Positions 1 to 8,657 of a stretch of DNA of 64,000 nt are shown here, piece by piece. The DNA comes from Pseudomonas sp. DTU12.3 (GTDB lineage: Bacteria; Pseudomonadota; Gammaproteobacteria; Pseudomonadales; Pseudomonadaceae), in assembly GCF_004124275.1 (NCBI RefSeq), contig NZ_CP027218.1, positions 3,909,501-3,973,500 on the forward strand, written 5' to 3'. Under the pieces are notes generated by a model. It was not told where the DNA came from. It worked only from the letters and a program-made list of their open reading frames with translations, and did not search any database. Position numbers and translations under genes: made by a program. How positions within the stretch are numbered: the first letter of the stretch is position 1; each line of letters starts with the position of its first letter.

Positions 1-1
1 C

Positions 2-2077
2 ACCGACGACCTCTCCCCTGCTCCTGATGCCTGGTCGCGTCCAGACATCCCGCTGCACGCCCTGGCCATGCTGAAAATGGCCCGCGACGGCATCGTTCCT
101 GATCAGCAGGGCGCCATCGGCCCGATGAAGCAGATCGAACAAATGCGCGGTGAAGGCTTCCCGATCGCCTACGTCGGTGACGTGGTCGGTACCGGTTCTT
201 CGCGTAAATCCGCTACCAACTCGGTACTGTGGTTCTTCGGCGATGACGTTCCTTACGTGCCGAACAAGCGCGCTGGCGGTTTCTGCTTCGGCAGCAAAAT
301 CGCTCCGATCTTCTACAACACCATGGAAGATGCCGGCGCACTGCCAATCGAGTTCGACGTTTCCAACATGAACATGGGCGACGTGATCGACCTGTACCCG
401 CATGCTGGCAAAGTCTGCAAACACGGCACCGACGAAGTCCTGACCACCTTCGAAATGAAGACTCCGGTGCTGTTGGACGAAGTCCGTGCTGGCGGCCGTA
501 TCCCGCTGATCATTGGCCGTGGCCTGACCGAGAAGGCTCGCGCCGAACTGGGTCTGCCGGCGTTCGACCTGTTCAAGAAGCCTGATGCACCGATCGAAAG
601 CACCAAGGGTTACACCCTGGCGCAGAAAATGGTCGGCAAGGCTTGCGGTCTGGCAGAAGGCAAAGGCATCCGTCCTGGCACCTACTGCGAACCGAAAATG
701 ACCACTGTGGGTTCTCAGGACACCACCGGTCCAATGACCCGTGACGAACTGAAAGACCTGGCGTGCCTGGGCTTCTCCGCTGATCTGGTGATGCAGTCGT
801 TCTGCCACACCGCGGCCTATCCAAAGCCGATCGACGTGACTACCCACCACACCCTGCCTGACTTCATCATGACCCGCGGCGGCGTTTCCCTGCGTCCGGG
901 CGACGGCATCATCCACTCGTGGCTGAACCGCATGCTGCTGCCAGACACCGTCGGTACCGGTGGTGACTCGCACACCCGTTTCCCGATGGGCATTTCGTTC
1001 CCGGCCGGTTCCGGTCTGGTTGCGTTTGCTGCGGCCACCGGCGTCATGCCGCTGGACATGCCGGAATCGATTCTGGTGCGCTTCAAAGGCAAAATGAAAC
1101 CTGGCATCACCCTGCGTGACCTGGTTCATGCGATTCCTTACTTCGCTATCCAGAACGGTCTGCTGACCGTCGAGAAGAAAGGCAAGAAAAACGCCTTCTC
1201 CGGCCGCATCCTGGAAATCGAAGGTCTGGAAGGTCTGACCCTCGAGCAGGCGTTCGAACTGTCCGACGCCTCGGCCGAACGTTCGGCTGCCGGTTGCACC
1301 ATCAAGCTGTCGAAAGAGTCGATCACCGAGTACCTTAACTCCAACATCACCCTGCTGCGCTGGATGATCGGCGAAGGCTACGGCGATGCGCGTACTCTGG
1401 AACGCCGTGCGCAAGCGATGGAAGCCTGGGTGGCCAACCCGGAACTGATGGAAGCCGATGCCGACGCCGAATACGCCGAAATCATCGAAATCGATCTGGC
1501 CGACATCAGCGAGCCTGTACTGTGCGCGCCGAACGATCCGGACGACGCCCGTCTGCTGTCCAGCGTTGCTGGCGAGAAGATCGACGAAGTGTTCATCGGT
1601 TCGTGCATGACCAACATCGGTCACTTCCGCGCTGCCGGTAAATTGCTGGATCAGGTCAAGGGTCAGCTGCCAACCCGTCTGTGGCTGTCGCCGCCGACCA
1701 AGATGGACGCTCACCAGCTGACCGAAGAAGGCTACTACGGCATCTACGGCAAGGCTGGCGCGCGCATGGAAATGCCGGGCTGCTCGCTGTGCATGGGTAA
1801 CCAGGCACGTGTAGAGCCGAACGCGACTGTTGTGTCGACTTCGACCCGTAACTTCCCGAACCGTCTGGGTGACGGCGCGAACGTCTACCTGGCTTCGGCC
1901 GAGCTGGCGTCCGTCGCTTCGATCCTGGGTCGCCTGCCGACCGTCGAGGAGTACATGGAATACGCTGGCAAGATCGACAGCATGGCGGCCGATATCTACC
2001 GCTACCTGTCCTTCGACCAGATCGCCGAGTTCCGTGAAGCTGCTGCGAACGCCAACATTCCGGTCGTTCAAGCCTAA
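2..2077 (+). CDS. acnB: Aconitate hydratase B, 3' part (5' end outside window)
   Basis: Bifunctional aconitate hydratase/2-methylisocitrate dehydratase of the TCA and methylcitrate cycles; cytoplasmic. The reading frame is open from base 2 and the first codons already read TDDLSPAPDAWSRPD, which is internal AcnB sequence, so the gene begins left of the window. The iron-sulfur ligands are visible near the C-terminus: one cysteine in GSCMTNIGHF and two in GCSLCMGNQ. The C-terminal tail ends DIYRYLSFDQIAEF, as usual for AcnB. An intrinsic terminator follows directly. Identity is secure; only the N-terminal swivel/HEAT-like part is missing because of the window edge. Confidence 0.97.
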   Translation, partial: TDDLSPAPDAWSRPDIPLHALAMLKMARDGIVPDQQGAIGPMKQIEQMRGEGFPIAYVGDVVGTGSSRKSATNSVLWFFGDDVPYVPNKRAGGFCFGSKIAPIFYNTMEDAGALPIEFDVSNMNMGDVIDLYPHAGKVCKHGTDEVLTTFEMKTPVLLDEVRAGGRIPLIIGRGLTEKARAELGLPAFDLFKKPDAPIESTKGYTLAQKMVGKACGLAEGKGIRPGTYCEPKMTTVGSQDTTGPMTRDELKDLACLGFSADLVMQSFCHTAAYPKPIDVTTHHTLPDFIMTRGGVSLRPGDGIIHSWLNRMLLPDTVGTGGDSHTRFPMGISFPAGSGLVAFAAATGVMPLDMPESILVRFKGKMKPGITLRDLVHAIPYFAIQNGLLTVEKKGKKNAFSGRILEIEGLEGLTLEQAFELSDASAERSAAGCTIKLSKESITEYLNSNITLLRWMIGEGYGDARTLERRAQAMEAWVANPELMEADADAEYAEIIEIDLADISEPVLCAPNDPDDARLLSSVAGEKIDEVFIGSCMTNIGHFRAAGKLLDQVKGQLPTRLWLSPPTKMDAHQLTEEGYYGIYGKAGARMEMPGCSLCMGNQARVEPNATVVSTSTRNFPNRLGDGANVYLASAELASVASILGRLPTVEEYMEYAGKIDSMAADIYRYLSFDQIAEFREAAANANIPVVQA

Positions 2078-2092
2078 CGCTGCAACGCAATG

Positions 2093-2130
2093 AAAAACGC
2101 CGCCCATCGAGAGATGTGCGGCGTTTTTTT
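2093..2130 (+). terminator. Intrinsic terminator of acnB
   Basis: A GC-rich stem (AAAAACGCCGC paired with GCGGCGTTTTTTT) closes a loop of about 14 bases and ends in a run of seven T. It lies 16 bases after the acnB stop codon. Classic rho-independent form. Confidence 0.85.
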
Positions 2131-2186
2131 ATCCCTGAAAAACGCGGGGACCTGTGTTCACATACCTTCTGCCCTACATCGGACTC

Positions 2187-2264
2187 TGTAGGAGCTGCCG
2201 CAGGCTGCGATCTTTTGATCTTTGTCTTAAGATCAAAAGATCGCAGCCTTCGGCAGCTCCTACA
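2187..2264. repeat. REP hairpin pair (GTAGGAGCTGCC family)
   Basis: Two inverted arms of the TGTAGGAGCTGCCG / CGGCAGCTCCTACA type, each followed by the GGCTGCGATCTTTTGATC core, around a short loop. The right arm contains the TAG stop codon of the neighbouring minus-strand SulP gene (2260-2262). Similar copies recur at 5913, 32850, 35211, 42069, 57227 and 62401. Confidence 0.85.
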
Positions 2265-3948
2265 AAATCGGGTTGAGGTTGAGGGCTTGCTGGACGGCGC
2301 CGTCGACGCTCAGGCCGCTGAGGATCACATCATTGGCCGACACCTCCGGCAGTTCCGCCAACGCGCTCAGCGCCTCGTGCTTGAGCCGCGCCAGAATCAA
2401 CCGTTTGCCCTCCAGGTGCACCCGCAGGAAAAACTCCTGCATCGCCTCAATGCTGGTGCCATCCAGATCCGGCGTTTCTTCCAGACTGAGAATCACCGTG
2501 TGCACCGGTACCTGCGAATGCCGCACCAAGCGCAACGCCGCCCCCAGAATCCGTTCGACGTTGGCAAAGAACAACGCCTCGCCCGGCCGAATGATCAAAA
2601 TGCCGGGTTCCGTCTGCGCAATGGGATGGCGCTGAATATCGACAAAATCGTGCCCGCCGTCGATCCGCCCCAACACCTGGATGTCCGCCGCCGACATCTG
2701 CTTGAGCATCAACAAGACACTGATCGCCACCGCTACCAGCAAGCCGTCCAGCACGCCAAGCACCAACACCGCCGCCACCGCACAAATCACCAGCACCCGA
2801 TCCCGGCGCCAGACGAAATAACGCCCCAGCGGCTGCAAACTCAAACCCCGCCCCAACGCATGCATGACAATCGCGGCGAGGATTGGCTCCGGCGTCAGCG
2901 CGATCCATGGCAGAACGGTCAGCACGATGGCCAGCACCACCAGCGCCGCCACCGCGCCAGCCATCCGTGAAGTAGCCCCCGCGGCCTCATTCGCCGAGGT
3001 TGCCGAATACCCCGCTCCCGCCGGCATGCCATGGAACAACCCGGACAGCAGATTCGCCGCACCGAGTGCCAGCAAGTCGCGGTTCGAGGTCACACGGTCG
3101 CCATGCTTGAGTGCATACGAACTGATCGAGCCGTAGGACTCCGCGTACAGAATCATCACCAGCGCAAATCCCACCTCCCCCAACCGCAGCCAGTCGGCGA
3201 ACGGCAAGGCCGGTAAATTCGGCACCTCCAGGCTCAGATCAATCACCCCGATCAACTTCACGCCATACGCCGGCAAGTGCAGCCATTGCCCGGCGAGGAT
3301 GCCGATCACCACCACCAGCAATCCGCCGGGCACCCGCGGGAATCGCGCAAACACGCCGAGCAACACCAGCGCCACGGCAGCGACAGCCGCTGCCGGCCAG
3401 TTCCACTGTGGCAGTTGCTCCAGCAGTTGCGGAGCGAAGCGCACCAGATTGGCGTCGGTCAGATGCACGCCGACCACACTGGCAACTTGCTTGAGAATGA
3501 TCGTCAGCGCCAGACCGAAGGCAAACCCGCGCAAGACCGGTTTGGCGATAAACGAGGTGACGCTGCCGAGGCGAAAGATCCCGGCCAGCAGAAACAACGC
3601 GCCGGTGACCAGCACCAGCCCGACCGCCAGCGTCGAGCGCAGTTGCGGATCACCATTGGCCAAGGTCGCCGTGGCTGCCGCGAGCACCGCCGCTGACGAT
3701 GACGTCGCCGACACAATGGCGAAGCGACTGGTGCCGAACAGCCCGTAACACAGCAACCCGGCAAACAAGGCGATGACCCCGGCCTGAGGCGCCAGTGCGG
3801 CGATGGTCGAGTACGCCACGGCTTCAGGCAGCAACAGGCCGGCGATCGACAGGCCCGCGAGGGCGTCCTGCCAGCGATTGGGTTGTTCCACAGGTGGCGG
3901 GGCGCTCGACAATCCACTGTCTCCAGACGAAAAAAAGCCGCTACGCAT
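2260..3948 (-). CDS. SulP family inorganic anion transporter with STAS domain
   Basis: Inner-membrane secondary transporter of the SulP/SLC26 family, which moves sulfate, bicarbonate or other anions. The 562 residues start with the family signature LAGLSIAGLLLPEAVAYS, followed by about ten hydrophobic segments and a cytosolic STAS domain in the last 130 residues (PGILIIRPGEALFFANVERI, then DLDGTSIEAMQEF). Substrate cannot be told from sequence. The long ATG start (3948) lies inside the terminator hairpin of the upstream gene and lacks a Shine-Dalgarno. A TTG at 3912, 8 bases after GGAG, is the better start and gives 550 residues. The stop codon is provided by a REP arm. Confidence 0.88.
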   Translation of the reverse strand: MRSGFFSSGDSGLSSAPPPVEQPNRWQDALAGLSIAGLLLPEAVAYSTIAALAPQAGVIALFAGLLCYGLFGTSRFAIVSATSSSAAVLAAATATLANGDPQLRSTLAVGLVLVTGALFLLAGIFRLGSVTSFIAKPVLRGFAFGLALTIILKQVASVVGVHLTDANLVRFAPQLLEQLPQWNWPAAAVAAVALVLLGVFARFPRVPGGLLVVVIGILAGQWLHLPAYGVKLIGVIDLSLEVPNLPALPFADWLRLGEVGFALVMILYAESYGSISSYALKHGDRVTSNRDLLALGAANLLSGLFHGMPAGAGYSATSANEAAGATSRMAGAVAALVVLAIVLTVLPWIALTPEPILAAIVMHALGRGLSLQPLGRYFVWRRDRVLVICAVAAVLVLGVLDGLLVAVAISVLLMLKQMSAADIQVLGRIDGGHDFVDIQRHPIAQTEPGILIIRPGEALFFANVERILGAALRLVRHSQVPVHTVILSLEETPDLDGTSIEAMQEFFLRVHLEGKRLILARLKHEALSALAELPEVSANDVILSGLSVDGAVQQALNLNPIL

Positions 3949-3965
3949 CAGGGATGCGTAGCGGC
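3930..3965 (-). terminator. Intrinsic terminator of the serine-type transporter gene
   Basis: Perfect 13-bp inverted repeat GCCGCTACGCATC / GATGCGTAGCGGC with a 3-base loop. On the minus strand it is followed by seven T. It lies about 70 bases after the stop of the gene at 4038-5318 and overlaps the longest possible start of the SulP gene. Confidence 0.82.
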
Positions 3966-4037
3966 GTACTGTAGCTTAAAAGCCAAAGATCGCAGCCTGC
4001 GGCGGCTCCCGCACGGAGCTATGCGATCTATTGGTCT

Positions 4038-5318
4038 TTAAACGGCCAGCTTGTAAACCAGCGCCGAAATCGCCACCAGGCCAACCGCCGCGACGAAAAC
4101 GTTCGACGCCTGGCCACGATAACGCGCCATCGCCGGAATCTTGCGAATCGCGTACATCGGCATCAGGAACAGGATCGCTGCGATGACCGGGCCACCGACG
4201 GTTTCGATCATGCCGAGAATGCTTGGGTTCAGGGTCGCGATAATCCAGCAGACCACCAGCATCAACGCTGCAACGATGCGATCCAGTGCCTTGGCGCTCG
4301 GACGCTTGCCGCTCTTGATGATCAGGCCTTTGAGGCCTTCGCTGGCACCGATGTAGTGACCGAGGAACGACTTGGAAATCGCCACGAACGCAATCAGCGG
4401 AGCGGCAAATTCGATGGTCGGATTGTTGAAGTGGTTGGCCAGGTAAGACAGGATCGACAGATTCTGATCTTTCGCTTCAGCCAATTGCGCGGGTGACAGG
4501 GTCAGTACGCAACTGAACACGAAGAACATCACCATCAGCACCATCAGTGCATGGGCGCGGAACAGGATCTGCGAGCTGCGCTCGTCGGCATTCACGCCAT
4601 AACGACGCTTCTGATCCACCGCGAACGCCGAGATGATCGGCGAGTGGTTGAACGAGAACACCATCACCGGAATCGCCAGCCACAGCGTGTGCAGCAGCGC
4701 GGACGGCGCGGGCACCTGCGAAACGGTGGTGAGAATGCCGCCGTTCCAGTGCGGAATCAGGTACACCGCGAGGAACAGCAGCGCGACGATGAATGGATAG
4801 ACCATCAGGCTCATCGCCTTGACGATCGCCTGCTCGCCGCAACGCACCACCGCCAGCAAACCGAGGATCAGCACGAACGACAGCAGCGCGCGCGGTGGCG
4901 GCGTGATGTGCAGTTGATGTTCGAGGAAACTGGCGACCGTGTTGGTCAGGCCGACGCTGTAGATCAGCAGGATCGGGAAGATCGCGAAGAAGTACAGCAA
5001 GGTGATCAACGCACCGGCCTTGATGCCGAAATGCTGCTCCACCACTTCAGTGATGTCGGCGCCTTCGCGACCGGACAGCACAAAGCGGGTCAGGCCACGG
5101 TGCGCGTAGAACGTCATCGGGAACGCCAGCAGCGTCAGGATCACCAGCGGCCAGAAGCCACCGAGCCCGGCATTGATTGGCAGAAACAGGGTGCCGGCGC
5201 CGATGGCCGTCCCAAACAGTCCCAACATCCAGGTGGTGTCCTGGCGATTCCAGCTCGAAAGTTCAGCGGGTGCTGCTGCATCAAAGCGCTCTTCGACGCT
5301 ATTGGCCTGATCATTCAT
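4038..5318 (-). CDS. Amino acid permease of the SdaC/HAAAP family (serine/threonine type)
   Basis: Inner-membrane proton-coupled amino acid importer, 426 residues with about eleven hydrophobic segments. Typical features of the SdaC/YhaO group are WMLGLFGTAIGAGTLFLPI near residue 30, the loop NHSPIISAFAVDQKRRYG and the C-terminal GGPVIAAILFLMPMYAI. Serine or threonine is the likely substrate from family knowledge. The frame is open 40 codons further upstream, but the ATG at 5318 is chosen because GGAG stands 10 bases before it and family members start here (MNDQ...). A strong terminator follows. No enzyme gene such as a serine dehydratase is adjacent in the window. Confidence 0.88.
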   Translation of the reverse strand: MNDQANSVEERFDAAAPAELSSWNRQDTTWMLGLFGTAIGAGTLFLPINAGLGGFWPLVILTLLAFPMTFYAHRGLTRFVLSGREGADITEVVEQHFGIKAGALITLLYFFAIFPILLIYSVGLTNTVASFLEHQLHITPPPRALLSFVLILGLLAVVRCGEQAIVKAMSLMVYPFIVALLFLAVYLIPHWNGGILTTVSQVPAPSALLHTLWLAIPVMVFSFNHSPIISAFAVDQKRRYGVNADERSSQILFRAHALMVLMVMFFVFSCVLTLSPAQLAEAKDQNLSILSYLANHFNNPTIEFAAPLIAFVAISKSFLGHYIGASEGLKGLIIKSGKRPSAKALDRIVAALMLVVCWIIATLNPSILGMIETVGGPVIAAILFLMPMYAIRKIPAMARYRGQASNVFVAAVGLVAISALVYKLAV

Positions 5319-5572
5319 CCGGTCGGATCTCCGCATTCCGGTCACTTGCCACTCGGTCAGGACGCGTCGGAAAAAACCGACAGACATGCTCCGGCCGAAA
5401 CAGGGGCGCGATTCTCCGCGATAAATGTGCAGAAGCAAAGACTTAGCTGAGGAATGGTTATGCGGTGCAGATCAACGGGTTGTCGTTTTCGGGAAAATAA
5501 CTGTCGGCTACGGATACGTACAATGTCGTTTTCCGACAGCCTCCAGCGTCGAACATGAACGGAAAAACCAGA

Positions 5573-5743
5573 TCAGATCGATCGAGCCAATATGAATCCC
5601 AATGACATGCAAAAGATGCCGAAAGCCAGCATCCCCCAGATTGGGTACATATCGCCTTTGCCCTGGATACGCATTTTTTCGACCCACTCATCGTGCTCGC
5701 GATCTGATTGTTCCATCATGGCCTTGCGGTCAAATGTGTTCAT
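5573..5743 (-). CDS. Small single-span membrane protein, unknown function
   Basis: A 56-residue protein. It has a charged N-terminal half (MNTFDRKAMMEQSDREHDEW, then VEKMRIQGKG) and one hydrophobic segment (IWGMLAFGIFCMSLGFILA) at the C-terminus. The start is set by AGAGGA 6 bases upstream; the frame is open further upstream but that part overlaps low-quality, REP-adjacent sequence. The topology suggests a tail-anchored inner-membrane protein with its N-terminus in the cytoplasm. I do not recognise the family. It lies 254 bases upstream of the permease gene in the same direction, with no gene between. Confidence 0.6.
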   Translation of the reverse strand: MNTFDRKAMMEQSDREHDEWVEKMRIQGKGDMYPIWGMLAFGIFCMSLGFILARSI

Positions 5744-5912
5744 GCTGATTCCTCTCTGGGTCATCGATTTGATGGTTGTCGAACACCTGCTCAGAACTTG
5801 AAAAAAACACCCGCGACTCGCCCAAGCTGCCTTGTGCCCTGATGATTTCGCATTCATCGCCTGCCGGATAGCAGATGGATCTTTCAAGTTCGTAGGCAAA
5901 ATCCGGCATCCC

Positions 5913-6000
5913 TGTAGGAGCTGCGGCACGCTGCGATCTTTTGATCTTCAGGGTCAGGATCAAAAGATCGCAGCCTCGTTGCACTCGACAGCTCCTACAG
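5913..6000. repeat. REP hairpin pair, diverged copy
   Basis: Inverted arms TGTAGGAGCTGCGGCACG and CTCGACAGCTCCTACAG enclosing the GCTGCGATCTTTTGATC core and its inverse. The right arm carries a small insertion compared with other copies. The rest of the 358-base gap 5744-6101 shows nothing else I can name. Confidence 0.75.
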
Positions 6001-6101
6001 GGGTTCAGGATTCAGGGTTGGGTAACGAGGGGCATAAGCTTTCAATTTCGCGCACATGATCTAGCGTGATACCAGTCCCCTGCCCCATGGAGTCATTACT
6101 C

Positions 6102-6485
6102 ATGCCGCTCGTCCGCGTCGAAATCAAAAAACACCCCGACCCCACCTTCGCCAAACGCATCGGCGAGCAGATCTACGCCGCCATGCGCAGCGCCATCAAT
6201 GTGCCGGAGCACGACAATTTCCAGATTCTCAATGAGCACGATGCCGAGCACTTCATCTTCGACCCGCAATATCTGGGCATCCAGCGCAGCGACCAACTGG
6301 TGATCATCCAGATCACCCTCAACGAAGGCCGCACCCTGGAGCAGAAAAAAGCCCTGTACCAGACCATCGCGCAAAATCTCAACACGCACCTGTCCGTGCG
6401 CCTGGAAGACGTGTTCATCAATCTGGTCGAAGTGAAAAAAGAGAACTGGTCGTTCGGCAACGGCATCGCCCAATACGCCGGTTGA
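6102..6485 (+). CDS. Tautomerase family protein (4-oxalocrotonate tautomerase superfamily)
   Basis: A 127-residue cytoplasmic protein with the N-terminus MPLVRVEIKK, where removal of Met exposes the catalytic N-terminal proline that defines the superfamily. It is about twice the length of classical 4-oxalocrotonate tautomerase, as in the larger Tautomerase_2 group. The middle holds the conserved NEGRTLEQKKALYQTIAQNL helix and the C-terminus LVEVKKENWSFGNG, which forms the pocket edge. The start is at 6102 rather than the upstream in-frame codons, because proline 2 is required and GGAG lies 10 bases ahead. The physiological substrate is unknown. Confidence 0.85.
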   Translation: MPLVRVEIKKHPDPTFAKRIGEQIYAAMRSAINVPEHDNFQILNEHDAEHFIFDPQYLGIQRSDQLVIIQITLNEGRTLEQKKALYQTIAQNLNTHLSVRLEDVFINLVEVKKENWSFGNGIAQYAG

Positions 6486-6548
6486 CAGCCCGTCGATGCC
6501 ACCCGCATGATCGGCCGATGAACCTTCGCGCGCTGCACCTCACCCGCA

Positions 6549-6583
6549 CCACCACGACCGCCAATGGCGGGTCGTGGTGTTTC
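6549..6583 (+). terminator. Probable terminator of the tautomerase gene
   Basis: Stem CACCACGAC..CGCC paired with GGCG..GTCGTGGTG around a 3-base loop, followed by TTTCTG. A second hairpin with arms GGCCCCG/CGGGGCC and a T-rich tail lies at 6615-6651. Together they may form a double terminator before the next gene. The T tracts are short. Confidence 0.55.
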
Positions 6584-6691
6584 TGTGTGAGTTAACTCCA
6601 GCGCAGCAACCCCAGGGCCCCGCCAGCAATGGACGGGGCCTTGTTGTTTCTCCCGTCCGTGCGGCATCCGCAGCACTCAAGGAGAACCACG

Positions 6692-7216
6692 ATGCCCGCA
6701 GCACTGTTGATCATCGATATGCAGGTCGGCCTGTTCCATGGCCAGGAAAAGCCCTACCGAGGCGAACAGGTTCTGGCCAACATCCAGCGTCTGGTCGCTC
6801 AGGCCCGAGTGAATCAAGTGCCAATCTTCGCCGTGCGCCACACCGGCCCGGACGGCTCACCGATTGCCGCTGGCAGTCCATTCTGGCAATTGTTGCCCGC
6901 GCTTGAACTGGACGCTGAAATCGACACCCTCTTCGACAAATCCCGCCCCAATGCTTTCCATGGCACTGACCTAGCGCAGCAACTCAAAGCCGCACAGATC
7001 GAAGACCTCTATGTGGTCGGCATGAAAAGCCAGTTCTGCATCGACAGCACCTGTCGCAGCGCTGCCGATCTGGGCTTCAGACCATTGCTGGTCAGCGACG
7101 CCCACACTTGCATGGACACCGCTGCGCTATCGGCCGAAGTGATCATCAACCATCACAACACGACTCTCGGTGCCGCTTTCGCACGGTTAATCGACAGCGC
7201 TGCAGTGAGGTTCTAA
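6692..7216 (+). CDS. Isochorismatase-family cysteine hydrolase
   Basis: A 174-residue cytoplasmic hydrolase with the catalytic triad of the family in place: Asp9 in LLIIDMQ, Lys83 in FDKSRPNAF and Cys116 in KSQFCIDSTCRSA. Members cleave amides or vinyl ethers (nicotinamidase, isochorismatase, biuret hydrolase types). The preceding GMKSQFCI stretch matches the uncharacterised stress-linked subgroup rather than true isochorismatases. AAGGAG lies 7 bases before the ATG. It stands alone as a single-gene unit. Confidence 0.87.
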   Translation: MPAALLIIDMQVGLFHGQEKPYRGEQVLANIQRLVAQARVNQVPIFAVRHTGPDGSPIAAGSPFWQLLPALELDAEIDTLFDKSRPNAFHGTDLAQQLKAAQIEDLYVVGMKSQFCIDSTCRSAADLGFRPLLVSDAHTCMDTAALSAEVIINHHNTTLGAAFARLIDSAAVRF

Positions 7217-7560
7217 GCAAGCGTCCCGAAATAGACGCAACTTCACTTGCTGCGGTTGCGTCAACCAGAGATTTGTTACGGCATCCCTTGTCCTACAGCA
7301 TCGTGTAAATAGTTAATGGCGCCAGCGACGTTAACCGCAGAAAACGCCAATAAATAAATGAATCAACCAACAACCCTGCAGAACAATCCTACAAGTTACA
7401 CAGCCAAAAATACTTACAACAAAACATTACTTAAAATCGAATGCCAGCCATTTGTTACAAGCGACTACCCAGCCATTGAACATTATTCCATGGCAGGTCA
7501 ATATTTTTATCGCCCCGAATTCGAAGACTGATAATTAAAGTGTGATCGAGAGGACACAGC
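7217..7560. other. AT-rich intergenic stretch upstream of two exported proteins
   Basis: 344 bases with visibly lower G+C than its surroundings and no convincing reading frame. Two TTGTTAC motifs stand about 180 bases apart (near 7272 and 7450). It presumably holds the promoter of the gene at 7561; no clear -35/-10 pair can be assigned. Confidence 0.4.
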
Positions 7561-8043
7561 ATGCAAAAGAACATGATGACCGGCCTGTTGTTGGCCGCAC
7601 TGCTTGCGCCGCTCGCCAACGCCCACGCCGATGTCCGCGAGCTGGCTTCTTCGCCGCGATGGCTGACCACCAAGGTCTATATCGACGGCGCCCCTGAAAC
7701 CGACGTCAAAGCCAGGTACCCCGGCGTAGTTGGCATATCGACGTGGGATCCCGAGCGTAATCGATACGAGTTCTTTTACACCGATACAGGCGAATCAAAG
7801 TACAACAAAGGCGGTGGTGGTTACTTCTTTGTCACCGGCGATCAGCAGCAACACATTCTTGTACCGGATATCGGCCCGACCAAAACATGGGTCAGGCGCC
7901 TGGAAACATTGAACAACCGTGAATTCACTTATTCTCGGGAAGTCCCCCGCGACATGGTCGACAACAATCCTCTCGTTCGCATTCATGTCGTTCACGCGCC
8001 CTATACCGGAACGATAGAAACCAAGTCTGCCATCAAGCAATAA
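7561..8043 (+). CDS. Exported DUF4822-type protein
   Basis: A 160-residue protein with a clear Sec signal peptide (MMTGLLLAALLAPLANAHA, cleavage expected near residue 24). The mature part resembles the DUF4822 fold: SSPRWLTTKVYI, a GISTWDPERNRYEFF strand pair, and EFTYSREVPRDM near the C-terminus. Function is unknown; in other bacteria the domain is found in secreted or lipoprotein-anchored proteins. GAGAGGA precedes the ATG. The next gene follows after 15 bases and also starts MQK with a signal peptide, so the two are probably co-transcribed periplasmic proteins. Confidence 0.75.
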   Translation: MQKNMMTGLLLAALLAPLANAHADVRELASSPRWLTTKVYIDGAPETDVKARYPGVVGISTWDPERNRYEFFYTDTGESKYNKGGGGYFFVTGDQQQHILVPDIGPTKTWVRRLETLNNREFTYSREVPRDMVDNNPLVRIHVVHAPYTGTIETKSAIKQ

Positions 8044-8058
8044 AACCAGGAGTTCAAT

Positions 8059-8487
8059 ATGCAAAAGTCACTAAAAAGCCTGCTGATGTCGACGTTACTG
8101 ATGTCTTCCGTCTATTGCGCCGGGGTCAGCGCGCAAGCCGCTACCCAACCCGCAAACACTGTCGTCACCACTGCCGACAACGCAATGATGCTGACTGTGT
8201 TTCTGAAACATGATCAAACCCGACCGTTAAGTGAACTCAAGGCTCAGCTCGCGAAACAGGGTTTCCATAAAACGTTTCCCCCGGCCGGGGTCGAAGTGGT
8301 GAGCTGGAACATCATGATGGGTATCGGCCAAGTCGTTACCGTGCGCTTTCCTGTCACGCGTCTGGCGGAAGTGAACCTCGCCCTGGAAAACACCGCGTGG
8401 GGCAGTTATCGCACCGAGTTCTATCCGACCTACGATTTCAAGCCGATTGCCTTGGCTGAACAAGCCAAGGCCCAAGCGGCCCAATGA
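8059..8487 (+). CDS. Small exported protein, unknown function
   Basis: A 142-residue protein with a signal peptide (LLMSTLLMSSVYCAGVSAQA) followed by a compact alpha/beta-looking domain: MMLTVFLKHDQTRPLSELK, then VEVVSWNIMMGIGQVVTVRF and NLALENTAWGSY. The pattern (a strand, an amphipathic helix, two strands, a helix) could be a ferredoxin-like fold. I recognise it only as a conserved Pseudomonas hypothetical. A good Shine-Dalgarno (CCAGGAG) is present. The tail is Ala/Gln/Lys rich. It is probably in an operon with the DUF4822 gene upstream. Confidence 0.72.
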   Translation: MQKSLKSLLMSTLLMSSVYCAGVSAQAATQPANTVVTTADNAMMLTVFLKHDQTRPLSELKAQLAKQGFHKTFPPAGVEVVSWNIMMGIGQVVTVRFPVTRLAEVNLALENTAWGSYRTEFYPTYDFKPIALAEQAKAQAAQ

Positions 8488-8494
8488 TGTCGAC

Positions 8495-8518
8495 AGCACA
8501 CCGGATCACCGGTGTGCT
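8495..8518 (+). terminator. Hairpin after the exported-protein pair
   Basis: Perfect 10-bp inverted repeat AGCACACCGG / CCGGTGTGCT with a 4-base loop, 7 bases after the stop. It has no strong T run, so it may be a weak or rho-assisted terminator. Confidence 0.5.
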
Positions 8519-8657
8519 GCCTACCTTGCTTCTTGCCCGAAGCCGTCCAGAATCAAAGCACCACTGCGCGAATGACAACGATTGCCAAGTCGGCGCGGAT
8601 TCAGCACTCTGAAACGACTTTCGCGACCAACTCGCCGACGATCACAGGAGCCGCGCA

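Noticed and set aside
5458..5691. 77-codon frame overlapping the small membrane protein in another frame
   Set aside because: It has poor composition (many Cys/Trp), lacks a Shine-Dalgarno and overlaps the better-supported 56-residue gene.
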